Part shown: piece after piece, positions 33,779 through 41,505 of the stretch
Layout of the letters: each line of letters opens with the position of its first letter
How positions within the stretch are numbered: position 1 is the stretch's first letter
NCBI GenBank assembly: GCA_958452935.1
Contig: CAUDVX010000008.1
Location: 1 to 62,636, forward strand
Direction: 5' to 3'
Length of the DNA stretch: 62,636 nucleotides
From: an uncultured Collinsella sp.
GTDB lineage: Bacteria; Actinomycetota; Coriobacteriia; Coriobacteriales; Coriobacteriaceae
Position numbers and translations under genes: made by a program
The notes under the pieces: generated by a model
Seen by the model: the letters and a program-made list of their open reading frames with translations, nothing else
Told to the model about the DNA's origin: nothing
Database searches by the model: none

Positions 33779-34243
33779 ATGAACACGACCGCAAGCTACA
33801 CCGCCATGGGAATCGCCAAATACGTAGTTGACAAATGCTATAAAGACAACAAGCCGGTCAGCAACCTACAGCTACAGAAGATGCTGTACTTCTTGCAACT
33901 AACTTTCATCAAGGGGTACGACTCGCCCCTGTTCGACGACACGTTCGAGGCATGGCAGTACGGCCCGGTCATCCGCGACGTATACGTCAAGTTCTCCGAG
34001 TTCGGCGGTTCGCCCATAAAGATGATTTTCCCTGACGCAGTCCGCTTCGAGAACGACGAGCAGGAAGATTTCATCAACACCATCATCGAAAAACTGCGAG
34101 GACTTTCTCCCTGGAACCTCGTACGGGTCTCCCATGCGAAGGGGTCCCCGTGGGATGAGGTCTACAATAGGCGCGGACAAGACAAGGGAATCATCCCAAA
34201 CGGTCTCATCGTCGCGGCCGCAAAGGCGGACCAGAATGGCTGA
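33779..34243 (+). CDS. Panacea-domain (SocA/DUF4065-like) antitoxin
   Basis: A 154-residue protein consisting almost entirely of the Panacea domain: MGIAKYVVDKCYKDNKPVSN, then LQLQKMLYFLQLTFIKGYDS, LFDDTFEAWQYGPVIRDVYV and KFSEFGG. The LQKMLYFxQ and EAWxYGPVxxxxY segments are diagnostic. Panacea proteins are antitoxins paired with many unrelated toxins, including membrane-active ones. The ATG at 33779 has AAAAGGAGGAG just upstream. It overlaps the next gene by 8 bases, the usual coupling for a toxin-antitoxin pair. Confidence 0.88.
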   Translation: MNTTASYTAMGIAKYVVDKCYKDNKPVSNLQLQKMLYFLQLTFIKGYDSPLFDDTFEAWQYGPVIRDVYVKFSEFGGSPIKMIFPDAVRFENDEQEDFINTIIEKLRGLSPWNLVRVSHAKGSPWDEVYNRRGQDKGIIPNGLIVAAAKADQNG

Positions 34244-35189
34244 GAATCAAGAAGTGCCCGCCGGCATGAAAAGAGCCCTTGAGATTCTGACGAGCGTTCT
34301 CCAAGCCGTAAACGGCGACTATCTTGAGAAATCGATGCTCATTGTTCCCGACGTCGAGGCGGACTCCGATGAGACACAGAAAAGGGATGCGCTGACCAAA
34401 CTTCTGGAAACCTTAGCGTCCGACGACCCAGGCCTCTCCCTCTCGGATGAAAACATCGCCGACGTCAAGGCCTTCTTCGAAAAGCTGTACGGCGGGCAGG
34501 TGAAGTTCCGCCATAGATACTCGGACGTCTGCAACGTCGTGTTTGGCTACAAGGATTGCGAGCTCGACCCGACGAACGTCCCATACCCCGTAAGCCGCTT
34601 GGCCGACAACATGGGCAAGGTCCTGACAAGCATGCTGGAAGACCGACCCCGCTCGGAGCAGGCCGATAGTGTACGTAAGCTGTGCGACCACATCGAGCTT
34701 GAGAAGACGCGCCTACTCCACTACACGGAGCAGATGAAGATGATGTGCTCCTTCGAGGAAAGGAGCACGCAACTCGACGAGCAAATCAAAGAGCAGCAGG
34801 AAAAGACGGAAAGCGAAATCAAACGTCTGGAAGATGACTCGCTGAAGCGAATTGAGGAGGAAAAGAGAGAGGCGCAGCGTGAAAACGTGTCCGTCCTCGG
34901 CGTGTTCACCGGCATCGTCGTCGCCTTCGTCGCGGGCCTGACCTTCTCCTCATCCATCCTGCAGAGCATCGACAGGGCGAGCATCTACAGGCTATGCACG
35001 ATGGCGACAGTGATAGGAGTATTCCTATTCGACACGATAGCGATCCTGCTCTCGTTCCTGGGAAAGGTGACCAGAGTTGAATGCCCTGACCTGGCCAAGA
35101 TCGTGAAGATCGCAAACTTCATCGCCCTCGTCTTCCTCGCCGCCGCGGTCTTCGCGAGATTCTTCATCCCTATGCCAGCTTACAACTAG
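34236..35189 (+). CDS. Coiled-coil membrane protein, predicted toxin partner of the Panacea gene
   Basis: A 317-residue protein. Residues 1-165 form a soluble helical part; 170-216 are a charged coiled coil (EERSTQLDEQIKEQQEKTES, RLEDDSLKRIEEEKREAQRE); then three membrane helices at about 217-242 (VLGVFTGIVVAFVAGLTFSS), 253-276 (LCTMATVIGVFLFDTIAILL) and 288-311 (KIANFIALVFLAAAVFARFF), ending five residues later. The start ATG lies inside the end of the Panacea gene. Position and topology suggest a membrane-disrupting toxin held by the antitoxin. The C-terminal architecture resembles the module after the dCTP-deaminase-like gene at 39.1 kb. Toxicity is inference. Confidence 0.7.
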   Translation: MAENQEVPAGMKRALEILTSVLQAVNGDYLEKSMLIVPDVEADSDETQKRDALTKLLETLASDDPGLSLSDENIADVKAFFEKLYGGQVKFRHRYSDVCNVVFGYKDCELDPTNVPYPVSRLADNMGKVLTSMLEDRPRSEQADSVRKLCDHIELEKTRLLHYTEQMKMMCSFEERSTQLDEQIKEQQEKTESEIKRLEDDSLKRIEEEKREAQRENVSVLGVFTGIVVAFVAGLTFSSSILQSIDRASIYRLCTMATVIGVFLFDTIAILLSFLGKVTRVECPDLAKIVKIANFIALVFLAAAVFARFFIPMPAYN

Positions 35190-35218
35190 CAGGAAGCGGA
35201 AACACCTACGACTAATCA

Positions 35219-35262
35219 GGGCCGCCCTCCGGGGCGGCTCCCCGCTTTTCGCGGCGGGGCGC
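35219..35262 (+). other. Two GC-rich stems before the terminase fragment
   Basis: GCCGCCC (35221-35227) with GGGGCGGC (35231-35238), and CCCCGC (35240-35245) with GCGGGG shortly after. Such stacked GC stems are common in phage non-coding regions before terminase genes. They might also end transcription of the toxin gene, but no T-run is present. Confidence 0.35.
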
Positions 35263-35281
35263 GATTGATTGGAGGTGACGC

Positions 35282-35689
35282 TTGGACGCCGACGAGCCGC
35301 TGGCGAACCCGCGTCACGAGACATACTGCTACGAGCGCGTTGCGAGCAGAACCCAGAGGCAGGCGAAGCTCGCCGCGTGGCCCGAACGCTCGCGCTGGAA
35401 GCCCGAGACGGTGGACAACAAGATCTGCAAGCTCGAGGCCGAGCAGGAGGACAAGGCTAGGATTGCGAGCTCCATCCAGGGCGTCATGAAGCGCGTGAAG
35501 GCCAAGGGCGTGCCCGTGGTGGTCTACGAGCCCACGCTGGACGCACCGGAGTTCTTCGGCTCCGAGGTGACCCACGACCTGGCGGCCTTCAAGGCCGGCT
35601 GCGACGTGATCGTCGCCAACCGCTGGAGCGACGAGCTCGCGGACGTGGCGGACAAGGTGTACACGAGGGATCTGTTTAAGAGGGAATAG
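35282..35689 (+). pseudogene. Chimera: phage terminase small-subunit start fused to ugd 3' end
   Basis: A single open frame of 135 codons. The first about 60 residues (ANPRHETYCYERVASRTQRQ, AKLAAWPERSRWKPETVDNK) match the N-terminus of phage terminase small subunits, whose NPRHExF and WKPETVDxK segments are characteristic. From 35465 to the stop the sequence is the last 75 codons of a UDP-glucose dehydrogenase, about 86% identical to the end of ugd at 23500-23724 and exactly the same length (225 bases). TTG at 35282 has GGAGGTG at 35271-35277. Neither part is functional alone. It marks a recombination border. Confidence 0.8.
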
Positions 35690-35742
35690 GGGAGAGCTGA
35701 CGGCTGCGGCGACTCTGTCCTTGTGCATAAATCCAATTATTG

Positions 35743-35782
35743 AAAAGAGGGTGTATCGGCGCAAACCGATACACCCTCTTTT
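35743..35782. terminator. Bidirectional terminator
   Basis: AAAAGAGGGTGTATCGG (35743-35759) and CCGATACACCCTCTTTT (35766-35782) are perfect 17-bp reverse complements around CGCAAA, with A- and T-runs at the outer ends, so it can stop transcription from both sides: the chimera on the plus strand and AbiH on the minus strand. Confidence 0.9.
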
Positions 35783-35889
35783 GGTTAAACAAGTCCCATT
35801 AGCCTTTGATTACGCTTTTATAGATATACGTACGTTCTCCGGTCCTACTCTTCAATTACCACCTCAGGGAGCCGAATCTGGATTAGGTG

Positions 35890-36996
35890 TTAAAGCAAAT
35901 ATATATTGGAAGGTAAGACTGATATATTCTCGTCAACGTCTTTAATGAGCAACCTTTGCTCTAGAAGAAGTTTATGCATGAGATTCTTTCCATGGTCTTT
36001 ATTGTCGAGTGTGCTTCCATACTCATACAGAAGATGCGATATGCGTGAGTACAGATCTTCTCGAATTGCCTGCTCATCAACTGTTTTATCTGACTTGTTT
36101 GGATATTTTTTGTATAGAAATACAAGCTTAGTAACTCCACCGTATAGATTGACGGTGTCAAAAATCGATTGGAAGTAGGAATAGTCAGCCCGAGAAAGCG
36201 AGTGTCCGAATATCTTGATGAAACGGGTATTGCTGTCGCAGAGTTTTGCAGTTTCGATTTCGTATGGCACTAATGACATAAGCCTATATGTTTTTGTAAA
36301 CGGCACCGCCGGATGGTCTTCAGCGACGTCTTTTCCGTCAATGCCAAATATTGTGTCCGTTTTGTCCAGTGAGCCATGAATATTCCGGGCAGCAACAATT
36401 CCCAGCTGCTGATCTTCCGATTTTAATGGGGTTGTATAGTTAAAGTTTAAGATAGATGTTTCATAGTTCTTTTGCTGGGCCTTATTAATGCAGGCATTGC
36501 GAATGGCTGCATAATACTCCACAGCCTTTTCCCTGTATTTATTGTTATTATCGACTTGTTTTTCTAGATAGCTCGCAAAGATGTGCTCGTAATCTTTTAG
36601 TGAGGTTAGAAGGAAATGGGTGAGCTCATCCTGGGAAACGTTTTCCTTACCCAGACTAGTTGAAACGTAATTGTATACGGCGTTATCTGGATGTTCAGAA
36701 CGATTTGGTTTTGACGGATCAATTGTCCACACCAGTTGCTCATACATGTGGTCCAATCTTGAACCCAAGTCGTCATCATGGAACACATACGCTGAAATAA
36801 GGCTTTCTATATTGCACCACAATGGGTCGTTTTCACCGATTTCAGAAAGAATGACATCCCAGACATTTCTTTCGTCCTTAGGGATCGATTCAATTGAGCA
36901 TGCTGCGTTCATCCTATTGCGATAAAAATCTGAGAACTTTGACTTCAGTCCGCAGGTCAAGTCGAATCCATTTCCAAGAATTATTAGTTGGTGCAT
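35890..36996 (-). CDS. AbiH-family abortive infection protein
   Basis: A 368-residue protein with the AbiH signature LIILGNGFDLTCGLKSKFSD at the N-terminus, ILNFNYTTPL in the middle and IKIFGHSLSRADYSYFQSIF late in the chain. AbiH of Lactococcus aborts infection by some phages. The glycine-rich start plus the GHSLxxxD segment recall SIR2-like folds, so NAD hydrolysis is conceivable but unproven. The ATG complement at 36994-36996 has AAGGA 8 bases upstream. Strongly AT-rich compared with its neighbours, a sign of recent transfer. It ends about 107 bases from a bidirectional terminator. Confidence 0.85.
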   Translation of the reverse strand: MHQLIILGNGFDLTCGLKSKFSDFYRNRMNAACSIESIPKDERNVWDVILSEIGENDPLWCNIESLISAYVFHDDDLGSRLDHMYEQLVWTIDPSKPNRSEHPDNAVYNYVSTSLGKENVSQDELTHFLLTSLKDYEHIFASYLEKQVDNNNKYREKAVEYYAAIRNACINKAQQKNYETSILNFNYTTPLKSEDQQLGIVAARNIHGSLDKTDTIFGIDGKDVAEDHPAVPFTKTYRLMSLVPYEIETAKLCDSNTRFIKIFGHSLSRADYSYFQSIFDTVNLYGGVTKLVFLYKKYPNKSDKTVDEQAIREDLYSRISHLLYEYGSTLDNKDHGKNLMHKLLLEQRLLIKDVDENISVLPSNIYLL

Positions 36997-37361
36997 TATT
37001 TAAATCCTTCAATCGTAGTGAACTCCGTGAATAGCTTCTCAACTATTTACCCGATTACTAAGGTGTTGCTACAACGGTATCCAACTTGCGAGGACACGAC
37101 ATGGGGCGTCATTGAGGAAAGGTTTTGGTAACTTGATATTGTCAATTTCCCTGTGCTGCTAATTTTGGAATCAGCGGTCGGCATATTTGCCTAACGTGAA
37201 TCTTCCTTTCACCGACTGGCAAAACGATTTACACCTAATTTTGGGGTTCGTTTACAGCTAATTCGTTCGCTACTCGCCCGATCTCGCTACACTAATAACT
37301 GCTGCTACCAGGTAGTTTTCTGGCGCAGTTTCCATTGGCTCTTGCGAAGATCGGAGCGGTT
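36997..37361. other. Intergenic region between AbiH and the surface protein
   Basis: 365 bases without a supported gene. It must hold the divergent promoters of AbiH (minus) and the surface protein (plus), but I cannot place boxes with confidence. No strong hairpin or repeat was seen. Confidence 0.5.
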
Positions 37362-38450
37362 ATGTTTGCTGCCGCGTTCCACACCAGCCGTCACTACATC
37401 CTGTTTATTGCTATGGCCTGCCTATGCATTTTGCTTGGCGGGCCTTCTTATGCCGCGGGCGCGGACAGCCTGTTCATCGCGGGCGCCACGTACTACGAGC
37501 CGGGCGCGTCGGGCCCCGGGTGGGCCTGGACCGATGCCGACCATCTGGAGCTTAACGGCTACACGGGCGAGGCCATCGGCGCCGGCGATGACCTGGTGGT
37601 GACGCTGACCGGGCAGAACGCTGTTGTCGAGACGAGCGCGCCCGACGTGGACATCTCGCGTTGCGGCATGGAGGTGTGGGGCGATCTGACGCTCCGCGGC
37701 ACCGGGTCGCTGGTGGCCACGGGATCGCAGTGCGGAATCTACGTGTCGGGGACGCTCGCGGTGGAAGGCTGCAAGGTTGACGCGCGGGCCGACGGCGCCG
37801 GTATCGCGGATGCGCGGGTGGCCGGCATGATCGCGGACGGTCTTGCCGTTCGCGGCGGTGGGCGCGTTGTCGCCGCGGGCGCGGGCTCCGGGGTGGGCGT
37901 GCGCGCCTATGGTGTGTGTCTGCTGGGCGGGGCTGCCGGCGGTGGCGCGGCCGGGCAGCTTGCCGTCGATGCGTCCTGGCTGGATGCGTCGGGCGCCGAC
38001 GGCGGCGTCGCCTGTCTGGGCGGGTCGCTTGCATCCGCGCGCTTTGTGGCACCTGTGGGCGGGGCCTTTGGCACAGGCGGCGTGGTGGATGCCGAAGGGT
38101 CCGTGGCAGCGCGTGTGACGATCGAGCTCGTGGATGCCACGGCGTCCGCGGGGGAGACCGGTGGGCCCGACGTGCCGGGCGATGGTCCGTCCGCCCCTGG
38201 CACTGACCCCGCTACCGGCGAGCCAGCTGCGAATCCGTCGACGAATCCCACACAAAAGCCCGCGGCCGCGACTAAGACGGTGACCACGACCACAGTGACC
38301 AGCACCACGGCCGCCAAGGCCTCCAGGCCCAAGGCTGCCACCGCGACGACCGCCTCGCTCCCCAAGGCCGGTGATAACTGCTGGATCGCCGCATCCCTAA
38401 CGCTATTCTTACTCGGCATAGCGCTCCTATGCGCCGCGATTCGCTGCTAA
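37362..38450 (+). CDS. Secreted surface protein with LPKAGD cell-wall anchor
   Basis: A 362-residue exported protein. Residues 1 to about 33 are a signal peptide (YILFIAMACLCILLGGPSYA). Then comes a Gly/Val-rich region of short repeats (LTLRGTGSLVATGSQCGIYV, LAVRGGGRVVAAGAGSGVGV) suggesting a beta-helix. A Thr/Ala/Pro-rich stalk (KTVTTTTVTSTTAAKASRPK) leads to LPKAGD at about 333-338, a membrane helix and a very short tail (IRC): a variant sortase signal. ATG 37362 has GGAG at 37353-37356. Binding target unknown; similar proteins act in adhesion or glycan binding. No sortase gene is near. Confidence 0.75.
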   Translation: MFAAAFHTSRHYILFIAMACLCILLGGPSYAAGADSLFIAGATYYEPGASGPGWAWTDADHLELNGYTGEAIGAGDDLVVTLTGQNAVVETSAPDVDISRCGMEVWGDLTLRGTGSLVATGSQCGIYVSGTLAVEGCKVDARADGAGIADARVAGMIADGLAVRGGGRVVAAGAGSGVGVRAYGVCLLGGAAGGGAAGQLAVDASWLDASGADGGVACLGGSLASARFVAPVGGAFGTGGVVDAEGSVAARVTIELVDATASAGETGGPDVPGDGPSAPGTDPATGEPAANPSTNPTQKPAAATKTVTTTTVTSTTAAKASRPKAATATTASLPKAGDNCWIAASLTLFLLGIALLCAAIRC

Positions 38451-38647
38451 AGCGCTCGCTTTCCGGAGGCGAAGAGAGAATCGAACCGTCAAGCCCAAAC
38501 CTATCTCTAGCAACATATCCGAGGCTAGATATTGTCCAGGCCGATATCCCGTATCCAACTTAGCTCACTTCCCCTATGTCCCCTTTGGGGGCAGTCACTG
38601 TTGCTATGCCTTGGTGCTATACTCGGAGGTCTAAGGAAGTGGTTCGT

Positions 38648-39130
38648 ATGTACTTGAGCGATACTAAGATTCAGGAGCTAATCGACAGCAAGGTGCTTTT
38701 CAATGCCGATGCTTCGAACATCGGTCAGGTTACGTATGACTTGCGCACCGAGGGATTCTACATCAACGAAAGCAAGCAATCCGAGGTAGAGCTTGGCCCC
38801 GGAGATTCTACATTCGTCTCTTGCGTTGAATGTGTTGCATTGCCAAACGATTTGACCGCGAGCGTGCTTCTGCGCAATTCGCGCATTCGCCAGGGGCTTT
38901 CTTTGGATGCGCCGCTATATTTCCCTGGGCATGGAACACGGCTGTTCTATCGTGTTACAAACGTAAGCGGTAACACTATTACGCTCGATAAGTCTAAGGG
39001 TATAGCGCAGGTTGCATTCCAGCACGTTGATGGCACCGTGGCGCATCCCTACCACGGCGCTTTCTCTGATGAGCTCAACTTTAACGGACTTGCAGATTAT
39101 TCCGACGTCTATGCCGGAGAACTTAAATAG
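38648..39130 (+). CDS. dCTP-deaminase/dUTPase-fold protein, catalytic Glu apparently lost
   Basis: A 160-residue protein of the dCTP deaminase/dUTPase fold: MYLSDTKIQELIDSKVLFNA at the N-terminus, TYDLRTEGFYI, and LLRNSRIRQGLSLDAPLYFP in place of the usual RSSxxRxGL motif. Aligned by eye with true deaminases (PGWxGxxTLE), this protein reads PGHGTRLFYR, with Arg102 where the catalytic Glu is expected, so it may bind nucleotides without deaminating them. It ends at TAG, but the same frame continues for 99 codons into a coiled-coil and three-helix membrane module (39131-39430). ATG 38648 is preceded by an AAGGAAG site. dCTP deaminases are known anti-phage enzymes; this one looks like a sensor. 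Confidence 0.75.
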   Translation: MYLSDTKIQELIDSKVLFNADASNIGQVTYDLRTEGFYINESKQSEVELGPGDSTFVSCVECVALPNDLTASVLLRNSRIRQGLSLDAPLYFPGHGTRLFYRVTNVSGNTITLDKSKGIAQVAFQHVDGTVAHPYHGAFSDELNFNGLADYSDVYAGELK

Positions 39131-39430
39131 GTCGAGGACAAAAAGGAAGAAATCGCGAATATCGAGTCCCGTATCTATGGCAACGTCCTGGCCCTCTTCG
39201 CCATTTTCGCCGCGATTTTTACGCTCGTAAACGTTAACGCCGGAGGTCTGTCTTCCAATATAACAACCGTCAACTTTGTTGCACTCGACCTGCTGATTAT
39301 TGGCGGTTTTCTGATTCTTGCATCCGCAATCGAGACCTTCCTTGTTAAAGACAGGGAAAAGAAGGCATCGCTGCCTCTCGTATTGGGCATTGTCTGCATT
39401 GTCGTGGCATTGGTTCTTGCATTTCGGTAA
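39131..39430 (+). pseudogene. In-frame three-helix membrane module after an amber stop
   Basis: Directly after the TAG, the same frame encodes VEDKKEEIANIESRIYGNVL (charged linker), LALFAIFAAIFTLVNV (helix 1), FVALDLLIIGGFLILASAIE (helix 2) and LPLVLGIVCIVVALVLAF (helix 3), then TAA at 39428-39430. No ATG or good GTG start lies inside, so it is either reached by stop readthrough or is the disabled end of a longer gene whose CAG, AAG or GAG codon became TAG. The layout resembles the end of the membrane protein at 34236-35189. Confidence 0.65.
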
Positions 39431-39485
39431 GTAGTGTGTCTCAGGTCGTGGGAGACTCGACCTAAGGTACGATCAATTGCTCCTG

Positions 39486-39525
39486 AGTGAGGGTATTGGC
39501 TTACGCCATTACCCTCACTTTCTTT
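39486..39525 (+). terminator. Terminator after the deaminase-like gene
   Basis: AGTGAGGGTATTGG (39486-39499) pairs with CCATTACCCTCACT (39506-39519) with one mismatch, followed by TTCTTTG. It lies 55 bases after the distal TAA, not after the amber codon, which supports the two parts being one transcription unit. Confidence 0.8.
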
Positions 39526-39645
39526 GAATAGGGCAACAGGCAGGGCCGGCTGTCAGAGTTCGTGTCTTATAGGAATAATTCAATTCACGCCGCGTTACAT
39601 CTAGTCTGCTCTTTATACTTGGATATCAACACTAAGGAGGCAGCC

Positions 39646-39924
39646 GTGCTTTGGAGCTACGTTCAGCTTGATGATGGCACCCAGTTTGCCTACTCAGAGA
39701 CAAGAGAAGACGGAACCGTTCGCGTGGCCGCCGAGCGCCCGGTTGACTTTGGCTTTGACCATGCGGAATGCTTCTTGCCTGCGGTCAAATGGTTCAACGT
39801 CGAAGGATTTACTGCTGATGATCTCAATTTCTTGACAGAATTTGTTAGATCAAACGCCCCGTTTATCTTCGAGCTTGCTGAACGCCAAAAAGCCGGATCG
39901 GCGGTTTCGCCGCTGGCCCTATGA
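39646..39924 (+). CDS. Small hypothetical protein before a nucleotidyltransferase
   Basis: A 92-residue protein (MLWSYVQLDDGTQFAYSETR, AERPVDFGFDHAECFLPAVK, TEFVRSNAPFIFELAERQKA) of unknown family. GTG 39646 is chosen because AAGGAGG lies at 39634-39640. It precedes a MNT-type nucleotidyltransferase by 28 bases. The small size and context make it a candidate part of a toxin-antitoxin-like module, but nothing in the sequence proves this. Confidence 0.6.
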   Translation: MLWSYVQLDDGTQFAYSETREDGTVRVAAERPVDFGFDHAECFLPAVKWFNVEGFTADDLNFLTEFVRSNAPFIFELAERQKAGSAVSPLAL

Positions 39925-39952
39925 CGTTCTGCTGTTGAACGGCAAATAACCC

Positions 39953-40252
39953 ATGATCTCACCTACCGACATATCCGCTGCCGCCTCCCGCGTGCTGGCT
40001 CAATACGACGTCAGCGAAGCATATTTATTTGGCTCGTTTGCTCGAGGCGAGCAAACGCCCGATAGTGATATCGACTTGCGTTTAGTCTGCGGCGCCTCGA
40101 TGACGTTTGGCACGCTATACGAACTCTCCCATGAGCTCGAGAATGAACTTGGGCGAAAAGTTGATATCGTCACCAACCCACTGGGGCACATGCGTCCGGC
40201 CTTCCGCAAAAACATTGAGCAGGATGAGGTGTGCATCTATGAAGTGCTGTAA
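39953..40252 (+). CDS. MNT-type minimal nucleotidyltransferase
   Basis: A 99-residue nucleotidyltransferase-fold protein. YLFGSFARGEQTPDSDIDLR carries the GSxxRGxxxxxSDxD signature with both metal-binding Asp residues; KVDIVT supplies the third. Minimal nucleotidyltransferases (MntA) usually pair with a HEPN toxin and neutralise it by AMPylation. No HEPN gene is adjacent here; instead a small acidic gene overlaps its end by 14 bases. ATG at 39953. Confidence 0.88.
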   Translation: MISPTDISAAASRVLAQYDVSEAYLFGSFARGEQTPDSDIDLRLVCGASMTFGTLYELSHELENELGRKVDIVTNPLGHMRPAFRKNIEQDEVCIYEVL

Positions 40253-40442
40253 ACAGGACGAGGAGCTTGCGAATACCAACCCTCAACCCTTTCCTTCCAA
40301 AGAACCCAACCCGGAGACCCTCGAGGCCATTCACGAAGGTGATGCGTTCTTAGCGACGGGGGAGTCCGGTCGCTTCGACAACGGCGCCGATCTTATCGAT
40401 GCAGCTCTAAAAGCCCCTCACTCACGGCCAGCCAACGAGTGA
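40239..40442 (+). CDS. Small acidic RelB-like protein
   Basis: A 67-residue protein starting inside the end of the nucleotidyltransferase gene (MKCCKQDEELANTNPQPFPS, then NPETLEAIHEGDAFLATGES, RFDNGADLIDAALK). The NPETLEAIxEGDxFLATGES region resembles the C-terminus of RelB/DinJ antitoxins, which wraps the toxin. The N-terminal DNA-binding half of RelB is not recognisable. The 189 bases after it hold no gene. Function tentative. Confidence 0.5.
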   Translation: MKCCKQDEELANTNPQPFPSKEPNPETLEAIHEGDAFLATGESGRFDNGADLIDAALKAPHSRPANE

Positions 40443-40631
40443 TGACTGTTTATCGTGCGGGTTTAATTGGCGCTCGCAAATACCCTGGACTGCACTATCG
40501 AATACCTCGTCTGGCAACCGATTGCTCTGGAGTACGACTCCTAGTGCCACTTTGTTGTGCGTCCCGGTATTGCATCGCACGTATAGAATCTAAGCATCCG
40601 CACGCCTGCCATTATCTTGATTGGAAGCCAT

Positions 40632-41420
40632 ATGGAAATCCCAGGCACCCTGTGCAGCAATGTGTACGACTTTGCGTTTTGCCCCGAGCCCTGCTACGAC
40701 CGCCTGGCCGACCTTGCCGACCCCGAGGACTGGGGTCCCGGCAACCGCATCCTCAAAAACTACCTTTCGTTTTCGTTTAGCCGCGCGGTGTTTTTGACCG
40801 AGCGCGACGTGGACCAGACCGCCCCGTCCAACCTGCCGCTGGTGTTCGAAAACGACCGCTGCCTATTCAACACCGGCCTGTACACGCGCCGCTACGAGAC
40901 CATCTACGGCCTGTTTGAGCCCAACACCAAGCCCGCCGCGCGCCAGCGCTGGTTTTTGAAGGGCTTCTTTAAGGAAAGCGACCCCATGCTGGTCTCGTTT
41001 GAGTACCTACCGTGCCGCGTGCGCTTTGCCGAGGACCCCTCCGAGCTGGTCTTTGACTACCGCCTGCCCATCCGTTCCAACATCGACCACATTTTGGGCG
41101 ACGAGGAGAACCTGACGCGCATTCCCGCCAGCCTGATGGGGGAGGGCAACTCGCTGCTGCTGCGCCGCGCCTTTGAGGGCGCCGTCGTCGAGGCCGCCCG
41201 CCGCGCCGCAGCCAATTACACGCTCGCGGTGCCGCAGTTCTACGGCGGCCGGATCCAGCTGCTGCTGCCGCTGTGCCTGACCGGCGACAAGCCCGAGCTG
41301 GCGCTGACCATCCAGCGCGAGGACGGCTTTTACGCCGCGCGCACCTGCCTCACGCTCGACATGGCCTACAACAACGCGCGACTTATCTGCCGCCCCGAGA
41401 CTTCGTGGATCAAGCGATAA
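40632..41420 (+). CDS. DUF3825 domain protein
   Basis: A 262-residue protein matching DUF3825: LADLADPEDWGPGNRILKNY, LSFSFSRAVFLTERDV, CLFNTGLYTRRYETIYGLFE, RWFLKGFFKESDPML, DYRLPIRSNIDHILGDEENL. This family is widespread in bacteria but has no established function; members sometimes occur next to stress or RNA-binding (OST-HTH/LOTUS) proteins. ATG 40632 has GGAAGCC upstream. It is convergent with nothing and followed by tRNA-Val. Confidence 0.75.
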   Translation: MEIPGTLCSNVYDFAFCPEPCYDRLADLADPEDWGPGNRILKNYLSFSFSRAVFLTERDVDQTAPSNLPLVFENDRCLFNTGLYTRRYETIYGLFEPNTKPAARQRWFLKGFFKESDPMLVSFEYLPCRVRFAEDPSELVFDYRLPIRSNIDHILGDEENLTRIPASLMGEGNSLLLRRAFEGAVVEAARRAAANYTLAVPQFYGGRIQLLLPLCLTGDKPELALTIQREDGFYAARTCLTLDMAYNNARLICRPETSWIKR

Positions 41421-41505
41421 AGGGCGGTTTAACTGCGGGTTTGTCGGTTGCCCTGATTGCGGTGGCGCGCTATACGCCCACGAATTTAAAATCGGGGGCA
41501 AAAAG

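Noticed and set aside
33527..34243. Panacea gene with an N-terminal membrane segment as one protein
   Set aside because: A strong AAAAGGAGGAG site precedes ATG 33779, and the joining stretch is low-complexity; the long frame is probably accidental.
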